Shown in pieces: positions 25,740-33,512 of a stretch of DNA of 64,000 nt (position 1 is the stretch's first letter; each line of letters opens with the position of its first letter). Origin of the DNA: Streptomyces sp. TRM68367. GTDB taxonomy: Bacteria > Actinomycetota > Actinomycetes > Streptomycetales > Streptomycetaceae. The notes below the pieces were generated by a model, which saw nothing but the letters and a program-made list of their open reading frames with translations, did not search any database and was not told the DNA's origin. The translations under genes were made by a program, and so were the position numbers. The stretch lies in the NCBI RefSeq assembly GCF_014495685.1, contig NZ_JACTVI010000038.1:1-64000 (forward strand), in the 5' to 3' direction.

Positions 25740-26245
25740 GATTTCTTGTGCGGGACCGGCTCCTCGGCATCGGTGACGACTACTGGATCGAGGACGAGCA
25801 CGGCCGGAAGGTGTTCCTCGTCGACGGCAAGGCGATGCGGCTGCGCGACACCTTCGAGCTGAAGGACACGCAGGGGCGGGTGCTGATCGACATCCGGCAG
25901 AAGATGTTCGCCCTGCGGGACACCATGCTGATCGAGCGGGCCGGGGAGCCGCTCGCGCGGATCCGGCGCAAACGGCTGTCGCTGCTGCGCAACCACTACC
26001 GGGTGTCCCTGGTCGAGGGCACCGAACTCGACGTGAGCGGCAAGATCCTCGACCGCGAGTTCGCCGTCGAGTACGACGGGGAGCTGCTCGCCGTGATCTC
26101 CCGCCGCTGGCTGCACGTGCGGGAGACGTACGGCGTGGACGTCGTCCGCGACGACGCGGATCCGGCGCTGCTCATCGCGGTCGCGGTGTGCGTGATCCAC
26201 CTGGCGGAGAAGGAGCGGGAGGACCGGGAGAAGGGCGAGGACTAG
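25736..26245 (+). CDS. LURP-one/tubby-like beta-barrel protein
   Basis: 169 aa from an ATG (25736) inside the stop of the upstream regulator. It shows a repeating strand pattern: MRFLVRDRLLGIGDDYWIED, KVFLVDGKAMRLRDTFELKD, GRVLIDIRQKMFALRDTMLI, then LDREFAVEYDGELLAVISRR. This is the LURP-one-related (tubby/scramblase-like) fold, found in many Streptomyces as a single domain. A short hydrophobic segment near the end (ALLIAVAVCVIHLA) may touch membrane. Its cellular role is unknown. Confidence 0.82.
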   Translation: MRFLVRDRLLGIGDDYWIEDEHGRKVFLVDGKAMRLRDTFELKDTQGRVLIDIRQKMFALRDTMLIERAGEPLARIRRKRLSLLRNHYRVSLVEGTELDVSGKILDREFAVEYDGELLAVISRRWLHVRETYGVDVVRDDADPALLIAVAVCVIHLAEKEREDREKGED

Positions 26246-26256
26246 GACCGGGGGCC

Positions 26257-27051
26257 TTAGCGGCGTGGGGGTGCCAGGCCGAGCATCCGGTCCTTCAGGG
26301 CCGGGAACTGCTCCCTCGTCGTCGCGACCTTCGCCGGGTCGAACTCCACCCTGAGGACCTCCTCGGCGGCGCCGGCCTCCGCCAGCACCTCCCCCCACGG
26401 ATCGACCACGATCGAGTGACCGGCCTGCGGAACTCCGGCATGCGTCCCGGCCGTTCCACACGCGAGCACGAACGACTGGTTCTCCACCGCCCGCGCCTGA
26501 GCCAGCAGCGTCCAGTGCGACCGGCGGCGCTCCGGCCAGCCCGCCGGGACGACGAAGGTTCCGGCGCCGGCGTCGACGAGGCCGCGGAAGAGTTCGGGGA
26601 AACGGAGGTCGTAACAGGTCGCCACGCCCAGCGTCGTACCGGGCAGCCGTACGGTCACCAGCTGATCGCCCGCGCCCATCAGCACCGCCTCGCCCTTGTC
26701 GAAGCCGAAGCGGTGGATCTTGCGATAGGTGGCCACCAGGTCGCCGGAGGGGGAGAAGACGAGAGACGTGTTGTAGAGGGGGCCCTCAGGGTCCCGTTCC
26801 GGGATCGAGCCAGCGTGCAGCCAGACCGCCGCGTCGCTCGCGGCCTGCGCCATGGCCTCGTACGTCGGCCCGTCGAGCGGCTCCGCCTCGCTGCCGAAGG
26901 CCTCGTAGGCGAACGCGCCCGTGGTCCACAGTTCGGGCAGCACGACGAGATCGGCCCCGGCCTGATCCCGCACAAGCGCGGCGACCCGACGCCGACGCGA
27001 TTCGACCGACTCGCCCTCGTTCACGGCGATTTGGAGCAACGAAGCGCGCAC
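26257..27051 (-). CDS. Carbon-nitrogen hydrolase (nitrilase superfamily)
   Basis: 264 aa from a GTG at 27051. The catalytic triad is complete: Glu40 (VVLPELWTTG), Lys111 (TYRKIHRFGF) and Cys146 (GVATCYDLRFPELF). The C-terminal GHSIVVDPWGEVLAEAG is typical. The overall form is that of the single-domain omega-amidase/Nit-type amidases, which hydrolyse small amides such as alpha-ketoglutaramate. The exact substrate is not defined. It is divergent from the isomerase-like gene and convergent with the LURP gene, leaving 11 bp between the stops. Confidence 0.9.
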   Translation of the reverse strand: MRASLLQIAVNEGESVESRRRRVAALVRDQAGADLVVLPELWTTGAFAYEAFGSEAEPLDGPTYEAMAQAASDAAVWLHAGSIPERDPEGPLYNTSLVFSPSGDLVATYRKIHRFGFDKGEAVLMGAGDQLVTVRLPGTTLGVATCYDLRFPELFRGLVDAGAGTFVVPAGWPERRRSHWTLLAQARAVENQSFVLACGTAGTHAGVPQAGHSIVVDPWGEVLAEAGAAEEVLRVEFDPAKVATTREQFPALKDRMLGLAPPRR

Positions 27052-27242
27052 AGTACCACCGTCCTGGCATTCGAGGCGTCCACAATGGCTTCCCCACAGG
27101 CCTACGATCGTCACACGAAAGCACTGCCGGGGTGCCTCACAGCAGCGTAACTTAGCGTTCCAAGACACCCGCCGACGGCAGCCTCCCATTGGCAACGCCG
27201 CCAGAACCTGCCCGTGTACCGACCGCCGAGGGGTCCCGTTCC

Positions 27243-28067
27243 GTGAGTCTGCATCCAACCCTCCAGCCCTACGCCGACGCCTGGACCCACTCCATCGAAG
27301 CGATATCCGAGCTGGTGACATCGCTCGAGGAGGCAGACTGGAACCGCCGGACCCCGTGCCCGGGCTGGTCCGTGCGCGACGTCGTCTCGCACGTCATCGG
27401 CCTGGACTGCGAGATGCTGGGCGACCCGCGCCCCATCCACACGCTCCCGCGCGACCTGTTCCACGTCACGAACGATCACCAGCGCTACATGGAGATGCAG
27501 GTCGACGTCCGCCGCCACCACACGGCGCCGGAGATGACGGCCGAGCTGGAGTACACCGTCATCCGCCGCAACCGCCAGCTGCGGGGCGAGACGCGCGATC
27601 CGGGGACGAAGGTGCGCGGCTCGCTCGGGGCCGAGCTGCCCCTGGAGGAGTCGATGCGCCGGCACGCGTTCGACGTGTGGGTGCACGAGCAGGACCTGCG
27701 CGCGGCACTCGGCCGGCCCGGCAACCTCGACTCCCCCGGCGCGCATGTCGCGCGGGAGGTGCTGCTCGGCGAGCTTCCGCGCGTGGTGGCCGACCTCTCG
27801 AAGGCGCCGCGCAGCTCGGCCGTCGTCTTCGATGTGCACGGCCCGGTGGAGTTCCTGCGTACGGTCCGCGTCGACATCCAGGGCCGCGGCACCGTGGAGA
27901 CGGCCCCCGCGCTCGGGCCCGCCGCCACCCTCACCCTCGACTGGGAGACCTACGTCCGCATGGCCTGCGGCCGCGTGACGCCGGAGGCGGTGGCCGACCG
28001 TGTGAAGACGGAGGGCGACCCGGAGCTCGCGGCGGCGATCCTGCGGAACTTCGCGGTGACGCCGTAA
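27243..28067 (+). CDS. Mycothiol-dependent maleylpyruvate isomerase-like (MDMPI) protein
   Basis: 274 aa from a GTG (27243); a TTG at 27189 would add 18 residues. The N-terminal DinB-like metal-binding domain has EADWNRRTPCPGWSVRDVVS and HVIGLDCEMLG, with a later HAFDVWVHEQDLRAALG. These supply the His/Glu ligands. The C-terminal domain is SCP2-like (ATLTLDWETYVRMACGRVTP). Members use mycothiol, the actinobacterial thiol, in isomerisation or conjugation. The natural substrate here is unknown. The gene is transcribed alone and ends before the long hairpin at 28152-28212. Confidence 0.87.
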   Translation: MSLHPTLQPYADAWTHSIEAISELVTSLEEADWNRRTPCPGWSVRDVVSHVIGLDCEMLGDPRPIHTLPRDLFHVTNDHQRYMEMQVDVRRHHTAPEMTAELEYTVIRRNRQLRGETRDPGTKVRGSLGAELPLEESMRRHAFDVWVHEQDLRAALGRPGNLDSPGAHVAREVLLGELPRVVADLSKAPRSSAVVFDVHGPVEFLRTVRVDIQGRGTVETAPALGPAATLTLDWETYVRMACGRVTPEAVADRVKTEGDPELAAAILRNFAVTP

Positions 28068-28151
28068 CCACTCGACGAACGTAGCTGCGGGCATGCGTGC
28101 CTCCCCCAGTGCCTTATGGGCCTGGGAGGTACCCCAGGGCGGCACGGGTGG

Positions 28152-28212
28152 GCGCTGGCGGGGTGCCTCCGCGCGAGCTCGTTCGAGCGTGGGGGAGGCA
28201 CCCCGCCAGCGC
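28152..28212. terminator. Long bidirectional hairpin between convergent genes
   Basis: Perfect 19-bp arms (28152-28170 and 28194-28212) begin GCGCTGGCGGGG and end CCCCGCCAGCGC. They enclose a 23-base loop that holds a smaller GCTCG/CGAGC hairpin. The structure sits between a rightward stop (28067) and a leftward stop (28252). It probably terminates both transcripts. Confidence 0.65.
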
Positions 28213-28251
28213 GGGCAAGCGCCGCCCACCCTGCCCCGGCTCAGGGCACCG

Positions 28252-29568
28252 TCACGCCGGGACGTGCACCGTCTCCACCCGGCTCGCCACCAGCCGTTCC
28301 CGCTCCCGCCGCGCCGCCCGCTTCCGCAGCCGCAGGATCTGGACGACGCCGAGCGCCTGGAGGACGAACACGGACGAGAAGGCGACGGTGTAGTCGTCGC
28401 CGGTCGCGTCCAGCAGCACACCGATCGCGAACAGGGTCGTCATGGAGGCCGTGAAGCCGCCCATGTTCGTGATGCCGGACGCGGTGCCCTGCCGCTCCGG
28501 CGGGTTCGCGGGCCGGGCGAAGTCGAAGCCGATCATCGAGGCCGGCCCGCACGCGCCCAGCACCGCGCACAGCACGATCAGCAGCCACATCGGCGCGTGC
28601 TCGCCGGGGTAGGCCAGCGTGGCCGCCCACAGCGCCGCCGTCGCCCCCACCGTGCCGAGGGCCAGCGGCAGCCGCGCCCCGTGGTGCCGGGCGATGATCT
28701 GGCCGTACACCAGCCCGACCGTCATGTTGCACAGCACGACGAGGGTGAGCAGCTCACCGGCCGTGGCCCGGGACAGCCCCTGGGCCTGGACCAGGAACGG
28801 CATGCCCCACAGCAGCAGGAACACCATCGCCGGGAACTGGGTGGTGAAGTGCACCCACAGCCCCAGCCGGGTGCCGGGCTCGCGCCAGGCCGCGGCGATC
28901 TGCCGTCGTACGTACGCGGCGCCCATGTGCGGCAGCGGCTCCGGCTCGTGCCCCTCGGGGTGGTCCTTGAGGAACAGCAGGAGCAGGACGAGGACGACGA
29001 CACCGGCGAGCGCGCTGCCCGCGAACGCCGCCGTCCAGCCGATCCCGTGCAGCAGCCGGGCCAGCACCAGCGTGGACACCAGGTTGCCCGCCATCCCGGC
29101 CAGCCCGGCGAGCTGGGCGATCAGCGGCCCGCGCCGGGCCGGGAACCACCGCCCGCCCAGCCGCAGCACGCTGATGAAGGTCATCGCGTCACCGCACCCG
29201 AGCAGCACCCGCGAGGCGAGCGCCATGCCGTACGACGGGGAGAACGCGAACCCGAGCTGCCCGGCCGTGAACAGCACGACGCCGATGGCCAGCACCTTCT
29301 TGGTGCCGAGCCGGTCGACCAGCAGGCCGACGGGTATCTGCATGCCGGCGTAGACCAGCAGCTGGAGGATCGAGAAGGTGGACAGGGCCGAGGCGCCCAC
29401 GTGGAAGCGGTCGGCGGCGTCGAGGCCGGCCACCCCCAGCGACGTACGGAAGATGACGGCGACGAAGTAGACGGCGACGCCGATGCCCCACACGGCGACG
29501 GCGCGGCGGCCACCCGGCGGGTCGCCGGGCAGAGCGGCCCCTTGTATCGCGCCTCCTCGCGCGCTCAT
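28252..29568 (-). CDS. MFS transporter
   Basis: 438 aa with 12 predicted membrane helices. The start ATG (29568) overlaps the stop of the gntR gene. The loop 2-3 signature is GLLVDRLGTKKVLAIGVVLF. An N-terminal helix has WGIGVAVYFVAVIFRTSLGV, typical of the MFS subgroup near anion:cation symporters and cyanate/nitrate-type carriers. The substrate is unknown. Being translated after a FadR/FCD-type GntR regulator, it probably imports the carboxylate sensed by that regulator. It ends near the long hairpin. Confidence 0.9.
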   Translation of the reverse strand: MSARGGAIQGAALPGDPPGGRRAVAVWGIGVAVYFVAVIFRTSLGVAGLDAADRFHVGASALSTFSILQLLVYAGMQIPVGLLVDRLGTKKVLAIGVVLFTAGQLGFAFSPSYGMALASRVLLGCGDAMTFISVLRLGGRWFPARRGPLIAQLAGLAGMAGNLVSTLVLARLLHGIGWTAAFAGSALAGVVVLVLLLLFLKDHPEGHEPEPLPHMGAAYVRRQIAAAWREPGTRLGLWVHFTTQFPAMVFLLLWGMPFLVQAQGLSRATAGELLTLVVLCNMTVGLVYGQIIARHHGARLPLALGTVGATAALWAATLAYPGEHAPMWLLIVLCAVLGACGPASMIGFDFARPANPPERQGTASGITNMGGFTASMTTLFAIGVLLDATGDDYTVAFSSVFVLQALGVVQILRLRKRAARRERERLVASRVETVHVPA

Positions 29569-30215
29569 CGGACCTCGCCCCGGGCCAGGTGGGAGAACCA
29601 GCCGACGTGCCGGTGGACGAGGCCCACGGCCGCCTCCGCGTCCCCGGAGCGCAGCGCCTGAAGGATCTCCTCGTGCTCGGCGAGGGTCTTGGCGATCCGG
29701 TCGGGGTGGGAGTGCATGACGGCGACGCCCATCCGCAGCTGGCGGTCGCGCAGTTGGTCGTAGAGCCGGGAGAGGATCTCGTTGCCGCCGCTGCGGACGA
29801 TCTCGGCGTGGAAGCAGCGGTCGGTGACCGCGGCCGCGGCGAGGTCACCGGCGGCGGCCTGCTCCTTCTGCCGGGCCAGCAACGACTCGAGGAGCTCGAT
29901 GAGCCCGGAGGGCGCGGGTACGGCCTTGCGCGCCGCGTGCTCCTCGACGAGCAGCCGGGTCTCGACGACGTCGGCGATCTCCTGCGCGGAGACGGGCAGG
30001 ACCAGGGCGCCCTTCTTCGGGTAGAGCTTGATCAGCCCCTCGACCTCGAGGCGCAGCAGCGCTTCCCGAACGGGCGTGCGGGAGACCCCCACGGCCTCGG
30101 CGAGCTCGCCCTCGGTGAGGAGCGTCCCGCCCTCGTAACGCCGGTCAAGGACGCCCTGCTTGACGTGGGTGTAGACACGGTCGGCGGCGGGCGGTTGCTT
30201 CACGGCGAGGGTCAT
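29565..30215 (-). CDS. GntR-family (FCD/FadR-type) regulator
   Basis: 216 aa from an ATG (30215). An N-terminal winged helix (GTLLTEGELAEAVGVSRTPV then REALLRLEVEGLIKLYPKKG) is followed by an FCD ligand domain (EIADVVETRLLVEEHAARKA; HAEIVRSGGNEI; EHEEILQALRSGDAEAAVGL). The Asp/His residues of FCD domains, which bind metal and organic acids, are present. It has no ribosome site: the candidate promoter places the transcript start at the ATG, so the mRNA may be leaderless. It is coupled to the MFS gene. Confidence 0.9.
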   Translation of the reverse strand: MTLAVKQPPAADRVYTHVKQGVLDRRYEGGTLLTEGELAEAVGVSRTPVREALLRLEVEGLIKLYPKKGALVLPVSAQEIADVVETRLLVEEHAARKAVPAPSGLIELLESLLARQKEQAAAGDLAAAAVTDRCFHAEIVRSGGNEILSRLYDQLRDRQLRMGVAVMHSHPDRIAKTLAEHEEILQALRSGDAEAAVGLVHRHVGWFSHLARGEVR

Positions 30216-30221
30216 GCCGAC

Positions 30222-30248
30222 AGGATAGATACAACAGGGGTACGTCAA
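30222..30248 (-). promoter_or_regulatory. Candidate promoter of gntR-MFS (leaderless)
   Basis: On the minus strand TTGACG (30248-30243), 15 bases, then TATCCT (30227-30222). The ATG begins only 6 bp further on, at 30215. The palindrome-like GATACAACAGGGGTAC overlaps the spacer and may be the repressor site. Confidence 0.4.
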
Positions 30249-30429
30249 TACGTCCGTCCAGCATGCGGATGACGCACCACTCATCCGACGGAAACCGGCC
30301 CCCGCTCGAAAACCGCACAACCATCTGTGCTAGTTACGAGTCAGACAGGTGCGGCCCCTCTGTCCTCATGCACCTCACGCTCAACTGGCCGCACCGCAGG
30401 CGCATTTCGACGTATTCGGGGTACCTAAC

Positions 30430-31329
30430 TTGATAACCGGCATTCAGGGCATCCGTCTCCGCAGGGCCGCCGGCGTCGCCGTGACCACCGGCGCCATGCT
30501 CGCGACCGGAGTCCTCTCCGCGACGTCCGCGCAGGCCGCCGCCAAACCCTCGATCGCCGCCAAGGGCGGCTATGTGATGAACGCGAACGGCAAGTCGCTG
30601 TTCACCAAGTCCGCGGACACCCGGCGTTCCACCGGCTCCACCACCAAGATCATGACCGCGCTGGTGGTGCTGAAGCAGCGCAACCTCAACCTGAACACCA
30701 AGGTCAAGATCCAGAAGGCGTACAGCGACTACATCGTCCAGAACAACTGGGCGTCCAACGCCAAGCTGATCGTCGGCGACAAGGTCACCGTCCGTCAGCT
30801 GCTGTACGGCCTGATGCTGCCGTCCGGCTGCGACGCGGCGTACGCGCTCGCCGACAAGTTCGGCTCGGGCTCGACGCGGGCGGCGCGCGTGAAGTCGTTC
30901 ATCGGCAAGATGAACAGCACCGCCAAGAGCCTGGACCTGAAGAACACCCACTTCGACTCGTTCGACGGCATCGGCAAGGGCAAGAACTACTCCACGCCGC
31001 GCGACTTGACCAAGCTGGCCCGCAGGGCGATGGACAACGCCACGTTCCGCACGGTCGTGAAGACGAAGTCGTACACGGCGAAGACGACCACGAAGTCCGG
31101 CAGCACGCGCACGATGGCACCGTGGAAGAACACCAACCCGCTGCTCGGCACCTACCGCGGCGCGATCGGTGTGAAGACCGGCTCGGGCCCGGAGGCCAAG
31201 TACTGCCTGGTCTTCGCCGCCACCCGGAACGGAAAGACCGTCTACGGCACCGTCCTCGCCTCCACCGGCCTGAACGCGCGCTCCTCGGACGCGAAGAAGC
31301 TGCTGAACTACGGCTTCTCGAAGGTCTGA
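30430..31329 (+). CDS. D-alanyl-D-alanine carboxypeptidase (class A low-mass PBP)
   Basis: 299 aa if it starts at the TTG at 30430; no better start with a ribosome site is visible. The signal peptide is IRLRRAAGVAVTTGAMLATG with cleavage near SAQAA. The active-site set is Ser70-x-x-Lys73 (STTK), then SGC at 132-134 in place of the usual SxN, and KTG near the end (GVKTGSGPEAKYC). It is an S11-type peptidase that trims the terminal D-Ala from peptidoglycan stems outside the cell. There is no C-terminal membrane anchor. The gene is transcribed alone and ends at a strong terminator. Confidence 0.9.
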   Translation: MITGIQGIRLRRAAGVAVTTGAMLATGVLSATSAQAAAKPSIAAKGGYVMNANGKSLFTKSADTRRSTGSTTKIMTALVVLKQRNLNLNTKVKIQKAYSDYIVQNNWASNAKLIVGDKVTVRQLLYGLMLPSGCDAAYALADKFGSGSTRAARVKSFIGKMNSTAKSLDLKNTHFDSFDGIGKGKNYSTPRDLTKLARRAMDNATFRTVVKTKSYTAKTTTKSGSTRTMAPWKNTNPLLGTYRGAIGVKTGSGPEAKYCLVFAATRNGKTVYGTVLASTGLNARSSDAKKLLNYGFSKV

Positions 31330-31347
31330 TCCGCGTACGAGACGCGA

Positions 31348-31380
31348 AGGGGGCCCGCCGCTCCGAGCGGCGGGCCCCTT
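31348..31380 (+). terminator. Strong terminator after the carboxypeptidase gene
   Basis: Perfect 13-bp arms GGGGCCCGCCGCT and AGCGGCGGGCCCC with a 3-base loop lie about 20 bp after the stop. AA before and TT after extend the stem. Confidence 0.8.
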
Positions 31381-31394
31381 CCTCGTGTGCGTTG

Positions 31395-31800
31395 TTACGC
31401 GGCGCTGCGCTGGAGCCGCTCCAGGGCGCGGGCGGCCCTGCGGCGGCTGCCCGCGAGCACGTTGACCGCGGAGCCGGCGCCCGCTCCGGGCTCCAGGCTC
31501 CAGCCGCGGATGCGGGAGGCGACGTCGGCCAGGCGCTTGTCGCCGGGCTTGACGTCGATGGAGAACAGGGACTCGTCCGGCGTACGGTCGTCGCCGCCCC
31601 AGCGGACAGCGCCGTCGAGTTCGGCGAGGATGTCGCGGACCACCGTCTCCTGCTGCGGGAAGAAACCGCCCTTGACGCCGCTCGGGTAGAAGTCCGGGCG
31701 GATCCGCACCGCCGTCCCGGACGCCAGGTTGGACTCCGCGCGGCCGTCGAGGCCGCCGCCGTCGTAGCCCTTGCAGTACAGGCCGGACTGGATGATGCGG
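31395..31800 (-). pseudogene. C-terminal piece of a peptidoglycan-binding/M15-like peptidase
   Basis: Leftward, the frame begins at the junction with RIIQSGLYCKGYDGGGLDGR, a peptidoglycan-binding-repeat-like motif. It then goes on to FYPSGVKGGFFPQQETVVRD and LAELDGAVRWGGDDRTPDES. Its last part (WGG, then LFSIDVKPGD) looks like the end of M15-type D-Ala peptidases. It stops naturally at 31395 (LERLQRSAA). There is no start and no N-terminal half; it was joined by recombination to the MurJ fragment. The assignment is tentative. Confidence 0.4.
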
Positions 31801-31804
31801 CAGA

Positions 31805-32465
31805 AGTAAGGCGGTGGCGAGGGAGACGGTGACGATGGACTGCGGCAGCAGCCAGATGCTCTGCGCGTAGCTGTACGCTGTGTAGCCGGCGCCGGCGGTC
31901 GGCAGTTCCTGGTCGGCGGCGTTGGCGTAGTTGGTGACGACGGTCAGGGCGACCTGGTTGGCCAGGACGAACAGCAGTGTCCACTTGGCCGCGCGGATCC
32001 CGGATCCGAGGCCGGTGCCCTTCCAGTCGAACCGGGGCCGGAACCGGAAACCGGCAGCGCGCGCGAAGGGGACGAGCGCCAGGGCCTGTACGGCGATGCC
32101 GAGGGTGCGGTCCCAATGCCCAGCACGGTGACGACGAGCGTCACCAGCCGCTGCTCGTACGCCTGCCCGCCATCGGGTTGTGTGGCCCGCGCCCGCACGA
32201 GCTGCGGCACGAGCACGGCGTTCAGGGCACCGCCGATGAGCAGCGTGTACAGGCTCGTCGGCACGGTGTTGGCGGTGTTGTACGTACTGGCCAGCAGCCC
32301 GGTGCCGAGCTCGGCGCCTTGCAGCACCTGCCGTATGAGCCCGGTGGCCCGCGATATGACGGTGCCCGCGGCCATCAGCAGCGTGGAGCGGCCTAAGCCT
32401 GAGCCGCCCTTGCTGTTGTCCGCCGGTGCCGCGGATCCGGTTCTGGTCCTCGCCCCCTCGATCAT
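31805..32465 (-). pseudogene. MurJ/MviN-like lipid II flippase, internally deleted and 3'-truncated
   Basis: The ATG (32465) starts a clear MurJ N-terminus: LGRSTLLMAAGTVISRATGL, IRQVLQGAELGTGLLASTYN and LIGGALNAVLVPQLVRARAT, ending VVTVLGIG near 32115. The next frame continues as TLGIAVQALALVPFARAAGF and AAKWTLLFVLANQVALTVVT to YSYAQSIWLLPQSIVTVSLA. About two to three membrane helices between the two parts are lost, and everything after VSLATAL is missing. The remaining 215 or so codons cannot make the 14-helix flippase. The working murJ must lie elsewhere. Confidence 0.75.
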
Positions 32466-32491
32466 GGGGCCAACCTACGCGGCGGGCACGG

Positions 32492-33142
32492 TCAGGGGGT
32501 CGACGGGCGGCGTGTGGTGGTTCCCTGGGCGTGGGCGCCGTGGCGGGAGCGGCGGTAGCGGGACGAGACCTGGCCGACGAGTTCCCAGAAGCACACCAGC
32601 GCGGTGATGGGCGGAATGCCGACCAGGACGAACGCCAGCAGCGAACCCGTCGAGTAGCTGACGCACAGGCCCGCCGCCACGGCCGAGGCGCACAGCAGGA
32701 CGCACCAGGACCGGCGCGTGCTCCGGCGCTGAACCGTCGCCCGCAGGATGGAAAGGGCCGCCACGAACCACGGCCCGTACACCGTGAGCGGCCAGCAGCG
32801 CGCCAAATGCGGCGGCAGCACGGACGAGGCGATCGCGCACAGCTGACGATAAGAATAAGAAATGGACCAGCCCAGCATGCACACGGCGCACAGTGTGATG
32901 ACCGCGATCAGGATCGTCACATGAGTGATTCTCTGACCGCCGTCGAGAAAATGTGAATTCGCCCGGAGCTGGCGCCGGTTACTTCTGTGGGAAGGCCGCT
33001 GCACCGGGATCAGCGGCTGGGTCGCAGCCGGCTCCTGGCTGGGCTGCTCGATCGTCAGCAGCCGGGCCAGTTCCTGATCCAGGTGGTCGGCGTCGTAGGC
33101 ATGCGGGTCGTACAGACCGGCATCGTTGCGCATCCCGTCCAT
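32492..33142 (-). CDS. DUF2637-like four-helix membrane protein
   Basis: 216 aa from an ATG (33142) after GGAGGAATTATC. A polar N-terminus (about 70 residues, HLDQELARLLTIEQPSQEP) is followed by four membrane helices (THVTILIAVITLCAVCMLGW; SSVLPPHLARCWPLTVYGPW; WCVLLCASAVAAGLCV; LAFVLVGIPPITALVCFWEL). The spacing and the H-L-x-W-x-x-P-L-T-V-x-G segment resemble DUF2637/SpdB-like proteins, some of which are linked to plasmid spread. No cellular role is proven. It follows the 46-aa ORF by 23 bp, so the two are probably co-transcribed. Confidence 0.65.
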   Translation of the reverse strand: MDGMRNDAGLYDPHAYDADHLDQELARLLTIEQPSQEPAATQPLIPVQRPSHRSNRRQLRANSHFLDGGQRITHVTILIAVITLCAVCMLGWSISYSYRQLCAIASSVLPPHLARCWPLTVYGPWFVAALSILRATVQRRSTRRSWCVLLCASAVAAGLCVSYSTGSLLAFVLVGIPPITALVCFWELVGQVSSRYRRSRHGAHAQGTTTRRPSTP

Positions 33143-33165
33143 CGGATAATTCCTCCACAACCGGC

Positions 33166-33306
33166 TCAGGATGCCTCGTCCAGGGCCCTAAGATATTCAC
33201 TTTTCATTTGACTGATCTCGTTCAGAAAACTGTCCAGCAAATCCGAGTAGTAGTCGGATTGTACGTCCTCGTCGATCAGCCTACATTCGGTTGGAGGCTC
33301 TTCCAT
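33166..33306 (-). CDS. Unrecognised small acidic protein (46 aa)
   Basis: The ATG at 33306 opens 46 codons: MEEPPTECRLIDEDVQSDYY, then SDLLDSFLNEISQMKSEYLR and ALDEAS. The peptide is acidic and probably helical, with AT-richer codons than the neighbours. The ribosome site is weak (GATGGGC about 10 bp away). It sits 23 bp before the DUF2637 gene and has the same orientation. I know no family for it. It could be a leader or a small partner of the membrane protein. Confidence 0.45.
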   Translation of the reverse strand: MEEPPTECRLIDEDVQSDYYSDLLDSFLNEISQMKSEYLRALDEAS

Positions 33307-33460
33307 GCTGCGTGCCCATCTGTCGCTTCGCGGCCATGTATAACCTGCACCACGAATGGCCGAATTTCAGGAACGCATCATACGCCGAGGATCTCCCGCG
33401 TCGAATTTGAATTCATCTCATGGGGGCGTGTTGGTGGAGGCGAAGGCGGGTACACACGTC

Positions 33461-33490
33461 GGCGGCCCCCGCCGGAAAGCGGGGGCCGCC
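33461..33490 (-). terminator. Terminator hairpin after the first bkd operon
   Basis: Perfect 12-bp arms GGCGGCCCCCGC and GCGGGGGCCGCC with loop CGGAAA begin 22 bp beyond the stop at 33513. Confidence 0.7.
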
Positions 33491-33512
33491 GGTGCGCGGA
33501 CGGGCCGGGCGG

